This document shows, one piece after another, positions 1-8,881 of a stretch of DNA of 64,000 bases. The DNA is from Bariatricus massiliensis (lineage in GTDB: Bacteria > Bacillota > Clostridia > Lachnospirales > Lachnospiraceae). The stretch is from NCBI RefSeq assembly GCF_900086725.1, contig NZ_LT574838.1, positions 1,375,617 to 1,439,616 on the forward strand, written 5' to 3'. The stretch's first letter is position 1. Each line of letters starts with the position of its first letter. The translations under genes and the position numbers were made by a program. The notes beneath the pieces are model-generated. The model worked only from the letters and a program-made list of their open reading frames with translations, searched no databases and was not told the origin of the DNA.

Positions 1-400
1 CTGGAAACAGTACCGTCAGACTGATTCCATATTCATACAACGCCGCTACAATAAACTTTGCGCCTGTAATCTGCCCCGCTGTAAAGGGCATGACCAACAG
101 ACTGTTCAGATTAGAAGACAGATAGAAACTATTAATGCAGGCCGCAATCCCCGTACCGGATATCACTATGGATACTACAAAAAGGAGGAAGCCAAGGATG
201 CTTCCACCCCCATCTATTCCGCCGAACACTCTTTGTATAAAAACCCCTCCCCGGAACAGGTAGTAAAGGACTGGTAAAAGGCATAACAGTAACAATAGAT
301 TCGCCAACGTTCTGCCGTTTATTTTCTTTTTATCATCCGCCCCTCCCGAACCCAGACCACATTTCAGCAGGACAGATACCAATTTAATTGTCTTTTCCAT
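1..400 (-). CDS. ABC-2 type transporter permease, C-terminus outside the window
   Basis: About 133 residues are visible from an ATG at 400; the frame stays open to the left edge, so the gene is partial. After a charged start (lysine run near residue 25) there are hydrophobic segments at roughly residues 31-45 and 58-80. It overlaps the end of the upstream ATPase gene by 17 bp, the usual arrangement of an ABC-2 exporter's ATPase and membrane subunits, and this is the main ground for the call. Substrate unknown. The sequence is a membrane protein by inspection; the family assignment is inferred from context. Confidence 0.6.
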   Translation of the reverse strand, partial: MEKTIKLVSVLLKCGLGSGGADDKKKINGRTLANLLLLLCLLPVLYYLFRGGVFIQRVFGGIDGGGSILGFLLFVVSIVISGTGIAACINSFYLSSNLNSLLVMPFTAGQITGAKFIVAALYEYGISLTVLFP

Positions 401-1118
401 CGCCAGTAAGCTCCAAGAATATCATTTCAAGACCCATGTCTTTCGGGTACTGTAGTTTCAGTTCATCCAAAGTGCCCATAAACTTAATTTCCCCTTTACG
501 GATAATCACAACATTGTCGCACAGCTTTTCCGCTACCTCCAGTACATGTGTAGAAAAAAGAACGGATTTCCCGCTTGCCGCATGTTCTTTCATCATTTGC
601 TTAAGCTCATACGAAGCCTGCGGATCAAGTCCTGTCATGGGTTCGTCCAATATCCACACTGACGGACTGTGAATCAATGCCCCCATGATCATTATTTTCT
701 GACGCATACCGTGGGAATAGCTCAGTATTTTATCGCCCAACGATTGTTCAATGCCAAAGCGTTTGGAATAAGCGTCAATAAATTCATTCCTTTTATCGGA
801 TGGAACATTATATATATCCGCCATGAAGTTTAGATATTCTATACCTTTCAGCCTCAAAAAATTGTCCGGCGTATCGGAAACATATCCAAACTGTTCCTTT
901 GCTTTCAATGGACTCTTTACAATATCTATATTATTAATCAGTATTGCGCCAGAATCCGGCTTCAGAACACCAGTAATCATCTTGAGCGTTGTGGTCTTGC
1001 CTGCCCCGTTTGGCCCTATAAAACCAGTGATTTTTCCATCCGGTACATTCCAGACAGCGTCAGCGACCGCCGTCTTTTCTTTTCCGTATCTTTTTGTTAC
1101 ATGGTTGATTTCTATCAT
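384..1118 (-). CDS. ABC transporter ATP-binding protein, BcrA/NatA type
   Basis: Cytoplasmic ATPase subunit of an ABC exporter, 244 aa. Walker A (GPNGAGKTT) lies near residue 36, the signature region (YSHGMRQK) near 134, Walker B with its Glu (ILDEP) near 156, and the switch His (STH) near 190. A good GAGAGG site precedes the ATG. The permease gene begins inside its last codons, and a small membrane protein gene lies just upstream on the same strand, so 1477 to 1 reads as one operon. Such ATPases serve antibiotic or sodium export; nothing here fixes the substrate. Confidence 0.9.
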   Translation of the reverse strand: MIEINHVTKRYGKEKTAVADAVWNVPDGKITGFIGPNGAGKTTTLKMITGVLKPDSGAILINNIDIVKSPLKAKEQFGYVSDTPDNFLRLKGIEYLNFMADIYNVPSDKRNEFIDAYSKRFGIEQSLGDKILSYSHGMRQKIMIMGALIHSPSVWILDEPMTGLDPQASYELKQMMKEHAASGKSVLFSTHVLEVAEKLCDNVVIIRKGEIKFMGTLDELKLQYPKDMGLEMIFLELTGDGKDN

Positions 1119-1171
1119 GCTGTACCTCTCTCTTAATCGCCGGCGTTATGCTGGCAGCGTAAAGAATCCAT

Positions 1172-1477
1172 TTACTTCTTAACTAATACCTTTACTACAA
1201 TTATGATGTTGCCCACGATGCATAGGGCAGTAGCCACAAGAAGCGCAACCACAATCCATCCATTGATCTTATCCTCGCCAAGAAGACGGAGTGAATAGAC
1301 CGTCCCCAAGGCACACGCTCCCAGCAAAAATATCATAATACCCGCCGGTCTGGGATACTTTTTCAACGACTCTTCCGTATACTTTTCCTTTCTAAGCAGC
1401 AACGGCTTATTGGTTATTATCATAATAACTCCCATAATCATAATTAATGCCATAAAAATCTGATCCATTCCAAGCAT
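1172..1477 (-). CDS. Small three-helix membrane protein of an ABC operon
   Basis: 101 aa from the ATG at 1477, chosen because AGGGAGGGG lies just upstream; an in-frame start further upstream lacks such a site. Hydrophobic stretches at about residues 5-23, 46-66 and 74-96 predict three membrane helices. The family is not recognised. It is the first gene of the operon with the ABC ATPase (start 1118) and permease (start 400), so an accessory role in that exporter is possible but not shown. Confidence 0.7.
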   Translation of the reverse strand: MLGMDQIFMALIMIMGVIMIITNKPLLLRKEKYTEESLKKYPRPAGIMIFLLGACALGTVYSLRLLGEDKINGWIVVALLVATALCIVGNIIIVVKVLVKK

Positions 1478-1607
1478 ATAGCCCCTCCCTTTTCTCTCTC
1501 CGCCGAACAACAGCATATTTTGTTGTATTTTAATATATTTTATCGAATAGCGCATCGGTAACGTGAGGGTATTTTACCAAAAAACTGAACTGTCCTTTTC
1601 TATATGT

Positions 1608-4115
1608 TCAATCTTCATCTACAATATGAAGCCGCCGCATTTTCAAAATTGCCTCATCCATAGTAGAAACGTCTAATTTATTGTATATAAGCTCTATATG
1701 GGAGCGCACTGTTGAAAACTGAATCCCCATTTCCTCCGCAATTTTGCGGTAGCTGTATCCCTTGCACATCAATTCCGCCACCCTCTTCTGTTTCTGTGTG
1801 AATTGAACACCCTCTCTACTCTCCTGCCTGCAAAGCCCACCGCCGCTTTCGGCTTTTTCGGCAACTTTAATATACAGCCTTCTCACAAATTCATCCAGAA
1901 GGACACCGTCATAGTCCCCGCGCATCGACCAGTTCTTCAGAGTGGATAACATATTTTTCAATTCGCCTCCCTCGTTGACAAAGACCTGCTCATAGCCAAG
2001 ACGCTGCGCTTCCGCTATGGCTTCCGTCAAATATGCCAGCGCTTTTTCACGATTCCTGCGTTTCTTGTTCCAAAAAGAAACAGCCAGTAATATCTTTGCT
2101 TCCATAACATCCGTCCGCCGCTTTAAGACTGTACACATCTCCAGAATCTTTTCTAACAGTATAATGGCATGATTAAATTCTTTTAGCGCCATGTATGCTC
2201 TTGCCGTGGTGAAATGACGGTAAAGCCCAAAAAAATCCAGCTCTCCATAGACGTCCGTTCCTCTGGATTCTAGCCATTCTTTGGCCACATCCGCCTCGCC
2301 CCTTTCTAGACGGCCACTGCAAATAAGCGCGTCAAAATTAGATTGAAGATAGAATGCTCCGTCCTCCTCAATCATTTTTTCGATATTCTTATGGATAACA
2401 TTCTCCTGTTCCGACTGTCCAAGGGCCCGAACAACTTCCAGCAGCAGGGACAGTACGCAGAATTTAGATTCTGGCGCGAATTGCTTCTGCATTTTAGAAA
2501 CTGCAAGCAGCGCATGCTCCTGTGCCCTCTGTAAATCCCCCATTTCATAATACAGTCCTCCGGAGGCACAAGCTGTAAGCATACCGGACTCTTCTCCCAA
2601 AAGCGGGCCTAGCGTCTTCTCCAGTTCTCCTACCCTCTCATTGATATCTCCAGGAAGAAGCTCCGAAAAATCCCGATACGCTTTATGGTAAAAAGGAAAA
2701 CATAAGGTTGCCGAACCACGCACACCCTGAAACTCACAGCATATCTGGGCTTTGGCAGCCCATTTTGCAATATCGGTCAACGAGACCCGATAATCCATGG
2801 CGTACAAGAAAAATATATTGTGCGAGAGCTCCGGATTACGCTCCACAATCTGAGGATAGTTTTTGTAATATTGATCTGCGTACTCTATAAATTTTTCCAG
2901 CCTTCCTTCATTGCGGGCAGTAAAAGCCAGCATAAAATACAGGAAAGGATACCGTTTTGGAATCTCCGTATCAAGCATGCTGCGAACCGCACGCATCACC
3001 TGCTCCGTGTCAAATTCAGAGCGGGCTACCTTCTCCAGCAAATCAAAGCATTCGGCTATCTGTTCATAATCCTTGATAGAAGAAAATTTTACTACCGCAT
3101 GATAAAAGTCATTTTGCTCCAGATACCATCTCCCCGCCGCCCTAATTTGACTATCACGGTATTCCTGCGGCTTTTTGTAAAACTTACTTTTTAAAAAATT
3201 CTGAAAAAGCTTGTGAAAATGATAGGTTCCTCCTCGCTGCTTAGACAGGAACACCCCACCATCCACCAGCTGTTCCAACAGTTTACGGCTGTCTGTACGC
3301 CCAGTCATAGCATTGCACAACCCTTCTGTGAGCTCATCCTCTATACATACAGCTATCATAAATTCTCTTAAATGTTCATCCCACATTTCCCAAATCTGTG
3401 TATCCAAAAATTCTTCCAGCCAATCTTTTGCGCAAGCCTCTGTCGGTATCTTCTCCATAAGCAGCAGCGCATTGATTCCGATAGGCCATCCTTCCGTGTA
3501 AACACAGATTTCCTCCGCCTGCTTCTCCGTGATAGTAAGCTTCCTGCTTTTATATAATAAATAAATTTCCGAACTGTTAAACAGCAGCTGTTTCCCGGGA
3601 ATGAACGTAATACTGTTTCTCAATATCAGCCCTCCAAACGATGAAGGGATATCCGCTCTGCTTAAAAGGCATATTCTGATACCCTGCGGAAGCCGCAAAA
3701 GAAAATCTGCCAACAATTTCTGAAGAGAATACTCCGTTATATAATGTAAATCATCAATTACCAAACGTCCCTTGCTTCCCTTCGGTATAGCCGCGGCCGC
3801 TTTCATTAGAAACTCTGTCGGGGCTTTGCTAAAATCCGGACCAGCTATGTATGTCAATGCCTTGGCAGGTGGCCCCTCCGTCCACATCTCCTCCAGCGCT
3901 CCCGCCAGTTTACCACAAATATCGGCCACTGTATTATCATATTCATCCAGCGCTACAAAAGCATTTGCCTCTTTTTTCACCTGCATCCACTGATTAGCAA
4001 ACACCGTTTTTCCATATCCAGCCGGTGCCTGTATATATAATATCCGATTATCAGCGTCCGTCTCAGCCAGCTCTGTCAGTCTATTACGCTGAAGAATTGT
4101 ATTCAATACTTCCAT
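1608..4115 (-). CDS. LuxR-family transcriptional regulator with MalT-like ATPase (LAL type)
   Basis: 835 aa from an ATG with GGAGG seven bases upstream. The N-terminus carries a Walker A loop (APAGYGKT) near residue 33, typical of STAND/MalT-like signal-transduction ATPases. The long middle is alpha-helical with TPR-like repeats. The last ~65 residues are a LuxR helix-turn-helix (QKQKRVAELMCKGYSYRKIA region). Family members bind an effector and nucleotide, oligomerise and activate transcription. No target is evident; the divergent small membrane protein at 4281 and the ABC operon downstream are the nearest candidates. Confidence 0.88.
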   Translation of the reverse strand: MEVLNTILQRNRLTELAETDADNRILYIQAPAGYGKTVFANQWMQVKKEANAFVALDEYDNTVADICGKLAGALEEMWTEGPPAKALTYIAGPDFSKAPTEFLMKAAAAIPKGSKGRLVIDDLHYITEYSLQKLLADFLLRLPQGIRICLLSRADIPSSFGGLILRNSITFIPGKQLLFNSSEIYLLYKSRKLTITEKQAEEICVYTEGWPIGINALLLMEKIPTEACAKDWLEEFLDTQIWEMWDEHLREFMIAVCIEDELTEGLCNAMTGRTDSRKLLEQLVDGGVFLSKQRGGTYHFHKLFQNFLKSKFYKKPQEYRDSQIRAAGRWYLEQNDFYHAVVKFSSIKDYEQIAECFDLLEKVARSEFDTEQVMRAVRSMLDTEIPKRYPFLYFMLAFTARNEGRLEKFIEYADQYYKNYPQIVERNPELSHNIFFLYAMDYRVSLTDIAKWAAKAQICCEFQGVRGSATLCFPFYHKAYRDFSELLPGDINERVGELEKTLGPLLGEESGMLTACASGGLYYEMGDLQRAQEHALLAVSKMQKQFAPESKFCVLSLLLEVVRALGQSEQENVIHKNIEKMIEEDGAFYLQSNFDALICSGRLERGEADVAKEWLESRGTDVYGELDFFGLYRHFTTARAYMALKEFNHAIILLEKILEMCTVLKRRTDVMEAKILLAVSFWNKKRRNREKALAYLTEAIAEAQRLGYEQVFVNEGGELKNMLSTLKNWSMRGDYDGVLLDEFVRRLYIKVAEKAESGGGLCRQESREGVQFTQKQKRVAELMCKGYSYRKIAEEMGIQFSTVRSHIELIYNKLDVSTMDEAILKMRRLHIVDED

Positions 4116-4280
4116 TTTTATCCTCCGTAAAATCCAAAACTTTATCGCATTGCAAAATAAGTATAACATTATCTTCACATATTTGTCTAATCACCCCCAC
4201 ATTACCGATGTTTTTTCATTTTGAAAGTATTAAAATAACCAAGAGATAATGTATAATTTACAAAAAGAGGAGGGCAAAAT

Positions 4281-4694
4281 ATGCCAGGTAAAAGTTATAT
4301 TAAAATTGCAAGTGTATTATTGATTATCAGTTCCATTCTTTGTTTTATTGTATACCCAATTGCAGGAATCTTGCTTGGATATGCTACTGTAAAAACAGAG
4401 TTGAACTTAGGATGGCTATTCGTTGTAATCTGTCTGCTCTATACTGTCGCAGCTGTACTTCAAATGATAGCAGGCGTAAAAGGAGTGAAGGGCTGCAATT
4501 TGAAAGAGGCCGCTCCGTCTTTAAAGAAATGGGGAAAGGTTGTTTTGGCAATAAGCATAATTGCGGCCCTAAGCAATCTTATAGACTCTGTTTTGCAGGG
4601 GGACTCTATCGCGGTAAGCGTCCTTAGTTTTTTAATTAGTTTTGTTGTGCCCGCACTGTACATTTATGGTACTTCATTGAACGAAAAAGCTTAG
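4281..4694 (+). CDS. Four-helix membrane protein of unknown function
   Basis: 137 aa with GAGGAGGG nine bases before the ATG. Hydrophobic segments at about residues 8-30, 43-66, 88-104 and 111-131 suggest four membrane helices. It has no recognisable catalytic motif and I cannot name a family. It is transcribed divergently from the large LuxR-type regulator at 4115, so regulation by that protein is a reasonable guess. A strong hairpin terminator follows at 4724-4772. Confidence 0.7.
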   Translation: MPGKSYIKIASVLLIISSILCFIVYPIAGILLGYATVKTELNLGWLFVVICLLYTVAAVLQMIAGVKGVKGCNLKEAAPSLKKWGKVVLAISIIAALSNLIDSVLQGDSIAVSVLSFLISFVVPALYIYGTSLNEKA

Positions 4695-4723
4695 ATTGAT
4701 TTAGTTAGACCATAAACACAAAT

Positions 4724-4772
4724 AAAAAAAATGGACAAAGTAATGGTAAATCCATACTGTTGTCCATTTTTT
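4724..4772. terminator. Bidirectional intrinsic terminator
   Basis: AATGGACAA and TTGTCCATT form the stem, flanked by an A-run on the left and a T-run on the right, so it can end transcription in both directions. It lies between the convergent genes ending at 4694 and 4792. Confidence 0.8.
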
Positions 4773-4791
4773 CGAATCAGCCGAAATATGA

Positions 4792-5175
4792 TTAGCCTTC
4801 TTTTTTTGTCATGGCTTCGTGCTCCCTTTGAAGCTCCTCATAAAGCTCCGGCACAGTCCAGTTCTTGTTCGTGTCTGTCAATATCGCCTTATAGTTCACT
4901 GGAGCTATCCCGCTCTTTCGCATAAGGAACAGCATTTGATTGAGATGATCCTCCGTAAGCCCCGCGAACACCATCATCTCCTGCTCCAACTCTTCCCCCT
5001 CATACCGGGCATCTACGGGCGGAATCTCCTTATTCCCAGCCAAATATCCGACAGGCTGTAAATAGTCGCTCTTATCCACCAGCTTCATACGCAGCTTGAC
5101 CGCCATCGCCATCATCTGGATCTCTCTCAGCTTCTTTTTATCCTGAAAATTAATCAGCAATATGCTCTCTCTCAT
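4792..5175 (-). CDS. DUF3783-type protein
   Basis: 127 aa. The C-terminal half has the pattern of DUF3783 proteins: a short MMVFAGL stretch, a helix with QMLFLMRKSGI, then a KAILTDTNKNW segment followed by an acidic helix. No biochemical role is established for the family. The start codon overlaps the stop of the upstream YitT-like gene (ATGA at 5172-5175), so the two are translationally coupled. The family call is from memory of the motif order. Confidence 0.7.
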   Translation of the reverse strand: MRESILLINFQDKKKLREIQMMAMAVKLRMKLVDKSDYLQPVGYLAGNKEIPPVDARYEGEELEQEMMVFAGLTEDHLNQMLFLMRKSGIAPVNYKAILTDTNKNWTVPELYEELQREHEAMTKKEG

Positions 5176-6038
5176 AATCTTGCTCCTCTTCTCTGATTAT
5201 TTCCCCACTCACCAATGACCTCGCCGACCGTAGATACCGTGACAAACGCTTTAGGATCCGCCTTATGGATATAATTTAACAGCTGTGCATATTCCGTCCG
5301 TGTCAGAATCGTGACCACTTCTGTCTTCTCCTTATTGTCATATCCACCGTAGGCAGGATACAATGTCGCCCCACGGTGCAGTTCATGCACAATAAAGTCC
5401 TGAATTTCACGATATTGCCCAGACAGTATACAGACACGCTTGCGGATCTTGAATCCATCAATAAAGTTGTCCAAAACCATGCCGCACAAATAAGTGCCGA
5501 GCAGGCTGATCGCCAATGTCTTTCTATCGTAGACAAACACAGAGCTCGCTGCCGTCAAAAATCCAATAATCGTCAATGCTTTTCCAATCTCCATGTGGAA
5601 ATACTTGTTCATGAACTTCGCCACAACATCCAAGCCTCCTGAGGACGCATTGGCATTGAACAACATCGCCTGCCCAAAACTCACCACAAGGACATAACAT
5701 ATCGTGTTCACCAGCGGGTCGTCCGTCAGCATCGGAACCTTTGGCGTCACGACCTCGAAAATCCCTAAAAATACCGGAAGAAGGATAGATGTAATTACGG
5801 TTTTGACCCCAAAATCCTTTCCGATAAATATAAAGCCGAGAAGCAAAAGCACCATGTTGAGCACAAATGTCATCGTCGAAATCTTGAACGGAAGAAAGTT
5901 CGACATTACCATGACCAGACCAGAAATACTTCCGACCACTATTTTACTCGGCATCATCAAATAATATACCGCTGCTGAAATAATGAACATCCCCACGACC
6001 AGCGTCAAATACTCTTTAAAATTAATCTTATTTTTCAT
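5172..6038 (-). CDS. YitT family membrane protein (DUF161 plus DUF2179)
   Basis: 288 aa from the ATG at 6038, preceded by GGAGAGG. The first ~170 residues contain five or six hydrophobic helices, including a characteristic glycine-rich GSISGLVMVMSNF segment near residue 35 and SSGGLDVVAKF near 135. The last ~80 residues form a soluble DUF2179-like domain (TILTRTEYAQLL). YitT proteins are common in Firmicutes and of uncertain transport function. The gene overlaps the DUF3783 gene by 4 bp. Confidence 0.85.
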   Translation of the reverse strand: MKNKINFKEYLTLVVGMFIISAAVYYLMMPSKIVVGSISGLVMVMSNFLPFKISTMTFVLNMVLLLLGFIFIGKDFGVKTVITSILLPVFLGIFEVVTPKVPMLTDDPLVNTICYVLVVSFGQAMLFNANASSGGLDVVAKFMNKYFHMEIGKALTIIGFLTAASSVFVYDRKTLAISLLGTYLCGMVLDNFIDGFKIRKRVCILSGQYREIQDFIVHELHRGATLYPAYGGYDNKEKTEVVTILTRTEYAQLLNYIHKADPKAFVTVSTVGEVIGEWGNNQRRGARL

Positions 6039-6132
6039 TGTTCCTCTCCTTTGTTTCCCCAAAAATCCCGCATGAACATCATAACATAGATTATTCTAAA
6101 GTGCTATGCCAATGAAAAAATCTAAATTTTTC

Positions 6133-6160
6133 TTGTGAAAAACGAGGTTTACAGTATAAT
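6133..6160 (+). promoter_or_regulatory. Likely sigma-A promoter for the AEC transporter gene
   Basis: TTGTGA at 6133-6138 and TATAAT at 6155-6160 with a 16-bp spacer, about 30 bp before the gene start at 6192. Confidence 0.5.
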
Positions 6161-6191
6161 AAAAGTATTGAGCAAAGAAAGGAACGAAAAA

Positions 6192-7157
6192 ATGAATGTA
6201 ATGACCGCAGGACAGCAAATGTTTGTCATATTTTTACTGATGATGGCCGGATTCCTATGCCAGCGCCGTGGGCTTATCGATTCCTCCGGAAGCGCCTGCC
6301 TCTCCCGCCTCGTCGTCAATGTCTTTAATCCGGCGATGATATTCTCAAGCGTACTCGGCAACGCCGCAGTCCGGACGGAAGACTCCCTGCCCATGCTGTT
6401 TGCCGTGTCCGCAGGCATTTTTATATTTTTAATCGCCACAGCCGGGTTACTCTCTCGCTTTGTAAAGGCTGCCGAGCCAGAAAAGAAAATCCAGCACCTG
6501 ATGTACGTTTTCGGCAACGTAGGTTTTGTAGGAATTCCCGTCATCAAAGCTTTGTTGGGCTCGGAGAAACTCATCTACGTGGCAGTCTTCATTCTGGAAT
6601 ATAATCTGCTCCTCTACAGTTACGGAACTTTCCTTCTGCAGAAAAAAGAAAATTCCCGCCTGAGCCTAAAGAACCTTTTCAGCAGGAAAACCTTGACGGC
6701 GCTAAAGCCTTGTGTCAACATGGGTACCCTAGCCTGCGCCGCTACTTTCATTGTATTTTTATCCGGCTTCCAAATCCCCGGGCCCTTAAGCGACAGCCTG
6801 ATGCATCTAGCAAACGCCACAACTCCGGTGTCTCTGCTTGTAATCGGAGTCACCTTGGGGATGGAAAAACACATCACCGCCCTGTTCACCAGCAGGAGCC
6901 GCTATATCTTTTGCTTCTGGAAGTTGTTTGCCATTCCGCTCATCGGCGCCTTCCTTCTCAAACTGCTGCCCGTTTCCGAAACGCTCTGCCAGACTTATCT
7001 GATTCTTATGGCCATGCCGGTAGGAAACATAAATCTGATGCTCGTACAACAGAATGGAATGGACGGCAACGAGTGCGCAAGGACCATCATTCTTTCAACG
7101 TTGCTCTCCGTTATCAGTATTCCACTGGTGGTGCTGGTCTATACCGCTTTTCTCTAA
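6192..7157 (+). CDS. AEC (auxin efflux carrier) family transporter
   Basis: 321 aa from the ATG at 6192, preceded by AAAGGAA; an in-frame start further upstream lies over the promoter. About ten hydrophobic helices in two halves separated by a basic loop near residues 150-175. The family's asparagine and proline-rich motifs are visible as NVFNPAMIF near residue 43, GNVGFVGIPV near 107, and MPVGNINLML near 279. AEC members move small organic acids or amino-acid derivatives across the membrane. No neighbour points to a substrate. Confidence 0.88.
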   Translation: MNVMTAGQQMFVIFLLMMAGFLCQRRGLIDSSGSACLSRLVVNVFNPAMIFSSVLGNAAVRTEDSLPMLFAVSAGIFIFLIATAGLLSRFVKAAEPEKKIQHLMYVFGNVGFVGIPVIKALLGSEKLIYVAVFILEYNLLLYSYGTFLLQKKENSRLSLKNLFSRKTLTALKPCVNMGTLACAATFIVFLSGFQIPGPLSDSLMHLANATTPVSLLVIGVTLGMEKHITALFTSRSRYIFCFWKLFAIPLIGAFLLKLLPVSETLCQTYLILMAMPVGNINLMLVQQNGMDGNECARTIILSTLLSVISIPLVVLVYTAFL

Positions 7158-7179
7158 GCGGCCCATTGTTCAGCCAGAT

Positions 7180-7641
7180 CTATGTGTCGTGCTCCAGAAT
7201 ATGGAGAAGAAGCGCCTCACAGCCCTCCACCACATCATCATACGTACGGTCAAAATTGCCCGTGTACCACGGGTCTGCAATGTCCCTCGGGCTGTCCGTG
7301 AAGTCCAGCAGCCTATGCACCTTGTACTGAGGGTCGCTGCCGATAATCCGTTCAATATTGCGGATGTTCCGGTATTCCATACCGATAATGTAATCATAGT
7401 CGTCATAATCTTTTTTCTTGAGCTGTACCGCATATTTGCCGTCCGTGCGGATTCCGTGCTCCTTTAGCTTCTGTACCGTTCCCCAGTGCACCGGATTGCC
7501 CAGCTCCTCACGGCTGGTGGCGCAGGATGCGGCCGATATCCAGCCGCCGTGGCCACGGCTCTGTATCATGTTGCGGAAAACAAACTCCGCCATGGGGGAA
7601 CGGCAGATGTTGCCGTGGCAGACGAATAGTATTTTTATCAT
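7180..7641 (-). CDS. Low-molecular-weight protein tyrosine phosphatase
   Basis: 153 aa cytoplasmic phosphatase. The P-loop CHGNICRS begins at residue 8, with nucleophile Cys8 and Arg14, and the general-acid Asp123 lies in the ADPWYTG loop, so all catalytic residues are present. Length matches the family. Members dephosphorylate tyrosine or arginine on proteins. No partner kinase is adjacent. The gene converges on the AEC transporter with a 22-bp gap and no clear terminator. Confidence 0.93.
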   Translation of the reverse strand: MIKILFVCHGNICRSPMAEFVFRNMIQSRGHGGWISAASCATSREELGNPVHWGTVQKLKEHGIRTDGKYAVQLKKKDYDDYDYIIGMEYRNIRNIERIIGSDPQYKVHRLLDFTDSPRDIADPWYTGNFDRTYDDVVEGCEALLLHILEHDT

Positions 7642-7713
7642 GTTCTCAAACTCCTTATTTTCTCTGGTTTTCAGTTATTGTTTTATCTAACATAAACAAG
7701 CGTACCACTACAT

Positions 7714-7899
7714 TCAATAGTACGCCTGTCGCTTTAGAATACCCGTTTTTTCTGCAAGTTGCTTCTGTGTAAGGTTCTGAGAAGTCCTTGCATCAACAAT
7801 TGCTCTTATCACATCAAATTCCGGCTGTAAATCATCATATTCCTTTTTAAATTCCTGATTCTGCATCTGTTCTTCTAAAAAGTCATCAAATTTTTTCAT
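7714..7899 (-). pseudogene. Truncated HigA-like antitoxin (XRE helix-turn-helix)
   Basis: Starts at the ATG at 7899, with AAAGG just upstream inside the toxin gene. The first ~54 residues look like a typical HigA antitoxin: a helical EEQMQNQEFKKEYDDL segment, then RTSQNLTQKQLAEKTGI of the helix-turn-helix. The frame then ends after seven unrelated residues, so the recognition helix and C-terminus are missing. A frameshift or small deletion near 7745 is likely. It overlaps the toxin fragment by 14 bp, the usual higBA gene order. Confidence 0.7.
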
Positions 7900-8077
7900 T
7901 CTTATCAGACCTTTCAATATAATCATCTCGATATGTCTTCGCACATTCTATCTCTAATTTAGGGGGTTTCTGCGTCTTTTTTACAAACCCATTTGTCAGT
8001 ATTATTTTACCATCATAGTAGAAGAAATATAACACTCTTGTAGTATTTTCATAAAACTCGATTGTAAATTTATCCAT
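7886..8077 (-). pseudogene. HigB/RelE-like toxin with an internal deletion
   Basis: 63 aa against roughly 110 for intact phage Gp49-like HigB toxins. Residues 1-11 (MDKFTIEFYEN) match the usual N-terminus. They are followed directly by the C-terminal half (TRVLYFFYYDGKIILTNGF, then FVKKTQK and KYRDDY-like segments). About 45-50 residues in the middle are absent while the frame is kept, so the toxin is probably inactive. Family members are ribosome-dependent mRNA nucleases. The antitoxin gene downstream is also broken. I base the deletion on remembered family architecture, not an alignment. Confidence 0.65.
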
Positions 8078-8528
8078 ACTTCTTCCGTGTGTTTTCCAAC
8101 ATCATTATATGGCACATATACCATATCGTCAATATTATCTTTTTCTCCTTATTCTGGTATTTGGTAAGTTACAAATATGACTTTCTTTCAAAGTCTAAGC
8201 GACTGTGGGTGGCTGATTTCTCCCGGCCCTAGCACAGATTGGGTAGACAGTGTCTGCCCAATTAACATCATATGAAATTATCTAATAAAAGCCCATCAGT
8301 TTTACTCTTACATATTTACATTGTAGATGTGACAAAAAACATGTCTCTCCTATTTCTGTTACTTAATACAGTCAAACCAGCATGAATATTAATCTTCGCT
8401 TGTAAACTCGGTGCGGAGTGGAAAATCCAACGAAAGCAAGCTGAAACAGGCAAAGAAACGCTGTCAGGTGGGCTGATTTAAAAAAGGAACAGCTAAAGGA
8501 AAAAAACACCCTAGAATAGACAGGAGGA
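8078..8528. other. Gene-poor stretch at the left part of the accessory island
   Basis: No convincing gene in about 450 bp. There is a nearly perfect 12-bp inverted repeat at 8238-8262 (ATTGGGTAGACA against TGTCTGCCCAAT, one G-T mismatch). A short coding-like stretch at about 8392-8515 shifts frame and ends in stops, consistent with a degraded element gene. The left boundary of the island may lie here, but no attachment repeat was found. Confidence 0.4.
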
Positions 8529-8627
8529 ATGAATATCATAAGGGTTTGTACGAGGGAGATTGTGAACGGGGAGATTGTGAACGGGGAGATTGTGAACGGG
8601 GAAATCATCTGGTCTAAAGTAATGTAA
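8529..8627 (+). CDS. Possible 32-aa peptide made of repeated EIVNG units
   Basis: A short frame (MNIIRVCTR, then three EIVNG repeats, then EIIWSKVM) starting at an ATG with AGGAGG only one base upstream, closer than normal. The repeats come from a 15-bp tandem DNA repeat at 8554-8597. Because the repeat length is a multiple of three, the frame survives automatically, so this may be chance. No homologue is recognised. Confidence 0.2.
   Translation: MNIIRVCTREIVNGEIVNGEIVNGEIIWSKVM
8554..8606. repeat. 15-bp tandem repeat, three copies plus a partial
   Basis: Units reading GGGGAGATTGTGAAC at 8568-8582 and 8583-8597, a first copy one base shorter at 8554-8567, and a degenerate partial copy after 8598. 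It lies upstream of the lantibiotic-immunity-like operon in otherwise non-coding DNA. Confidence 0.85.
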
Positions 8628-8737
8628 CGCTTATAACTATAAAATCGTGGCGGGTAGGGATAGCACCTTATCCGTCATTTTTTATGCTTTGCGACCTGTT
8701 TAAATAAAGTGCTTCGACATTGAAAAGCGTTACATTA
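8620..8737. repeat. 13-bp perfect inverted repeat flanking 92 bp
   Basis: TAATGTAACGCTT at 8620-8632 and its exact complement AAGCGTTACATTA at 8725-8737. Between them lies a small hairpin (GGATA/TATCC, 8658-8673) followed by six Ts at 8678-8683 that resembles a weak terminator. The whole could be a miniature element, an element end or a long-stem RNA. It sits just upstream of the promoter at 8825. Confidence 0.6.
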
Positions 8738-8824
8738 TCAATGCTGATAGTTTCTGGATAGGGCAGGTGAGCGTAAAAGCTCTGCTTATGCTTTTCGGAT
8801 GATAAACAGTTCATATTTGGTTAC

Positions 8825-8853
8825 TTGATATTGTTCGCTCAAACGGATATAAT
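8825..8853 (+). promoter_or_regulatory. Strong sigma-A promoter of the immunity-module regulators
   Basis: TTGATA at 8825-8830, a 17-bp spacer and TATAAT at 8848-8853. The first gene starts 28 bp further on with AGGAGG upstream. Confidence 0.8.
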
Positions 8854-8881
8854 ATGTTCAATACGTATTAGGAGGTCAGAA

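Noticed and set aside
6710..7330. 206-codon frame overlapping the AEC transporter
   Set aside because: Composition is that of an off-frame shadow (Arg, Ser, His rich), and it runs past the transporter's end into the phosphatase gene.
8372..8608. Minus-strand hydrophobic frame beginning ISPFTISPFT
   Set aside because: It is the complement of the 15-bp tandem repeat plus non-coding DNA, with no ribosome site.
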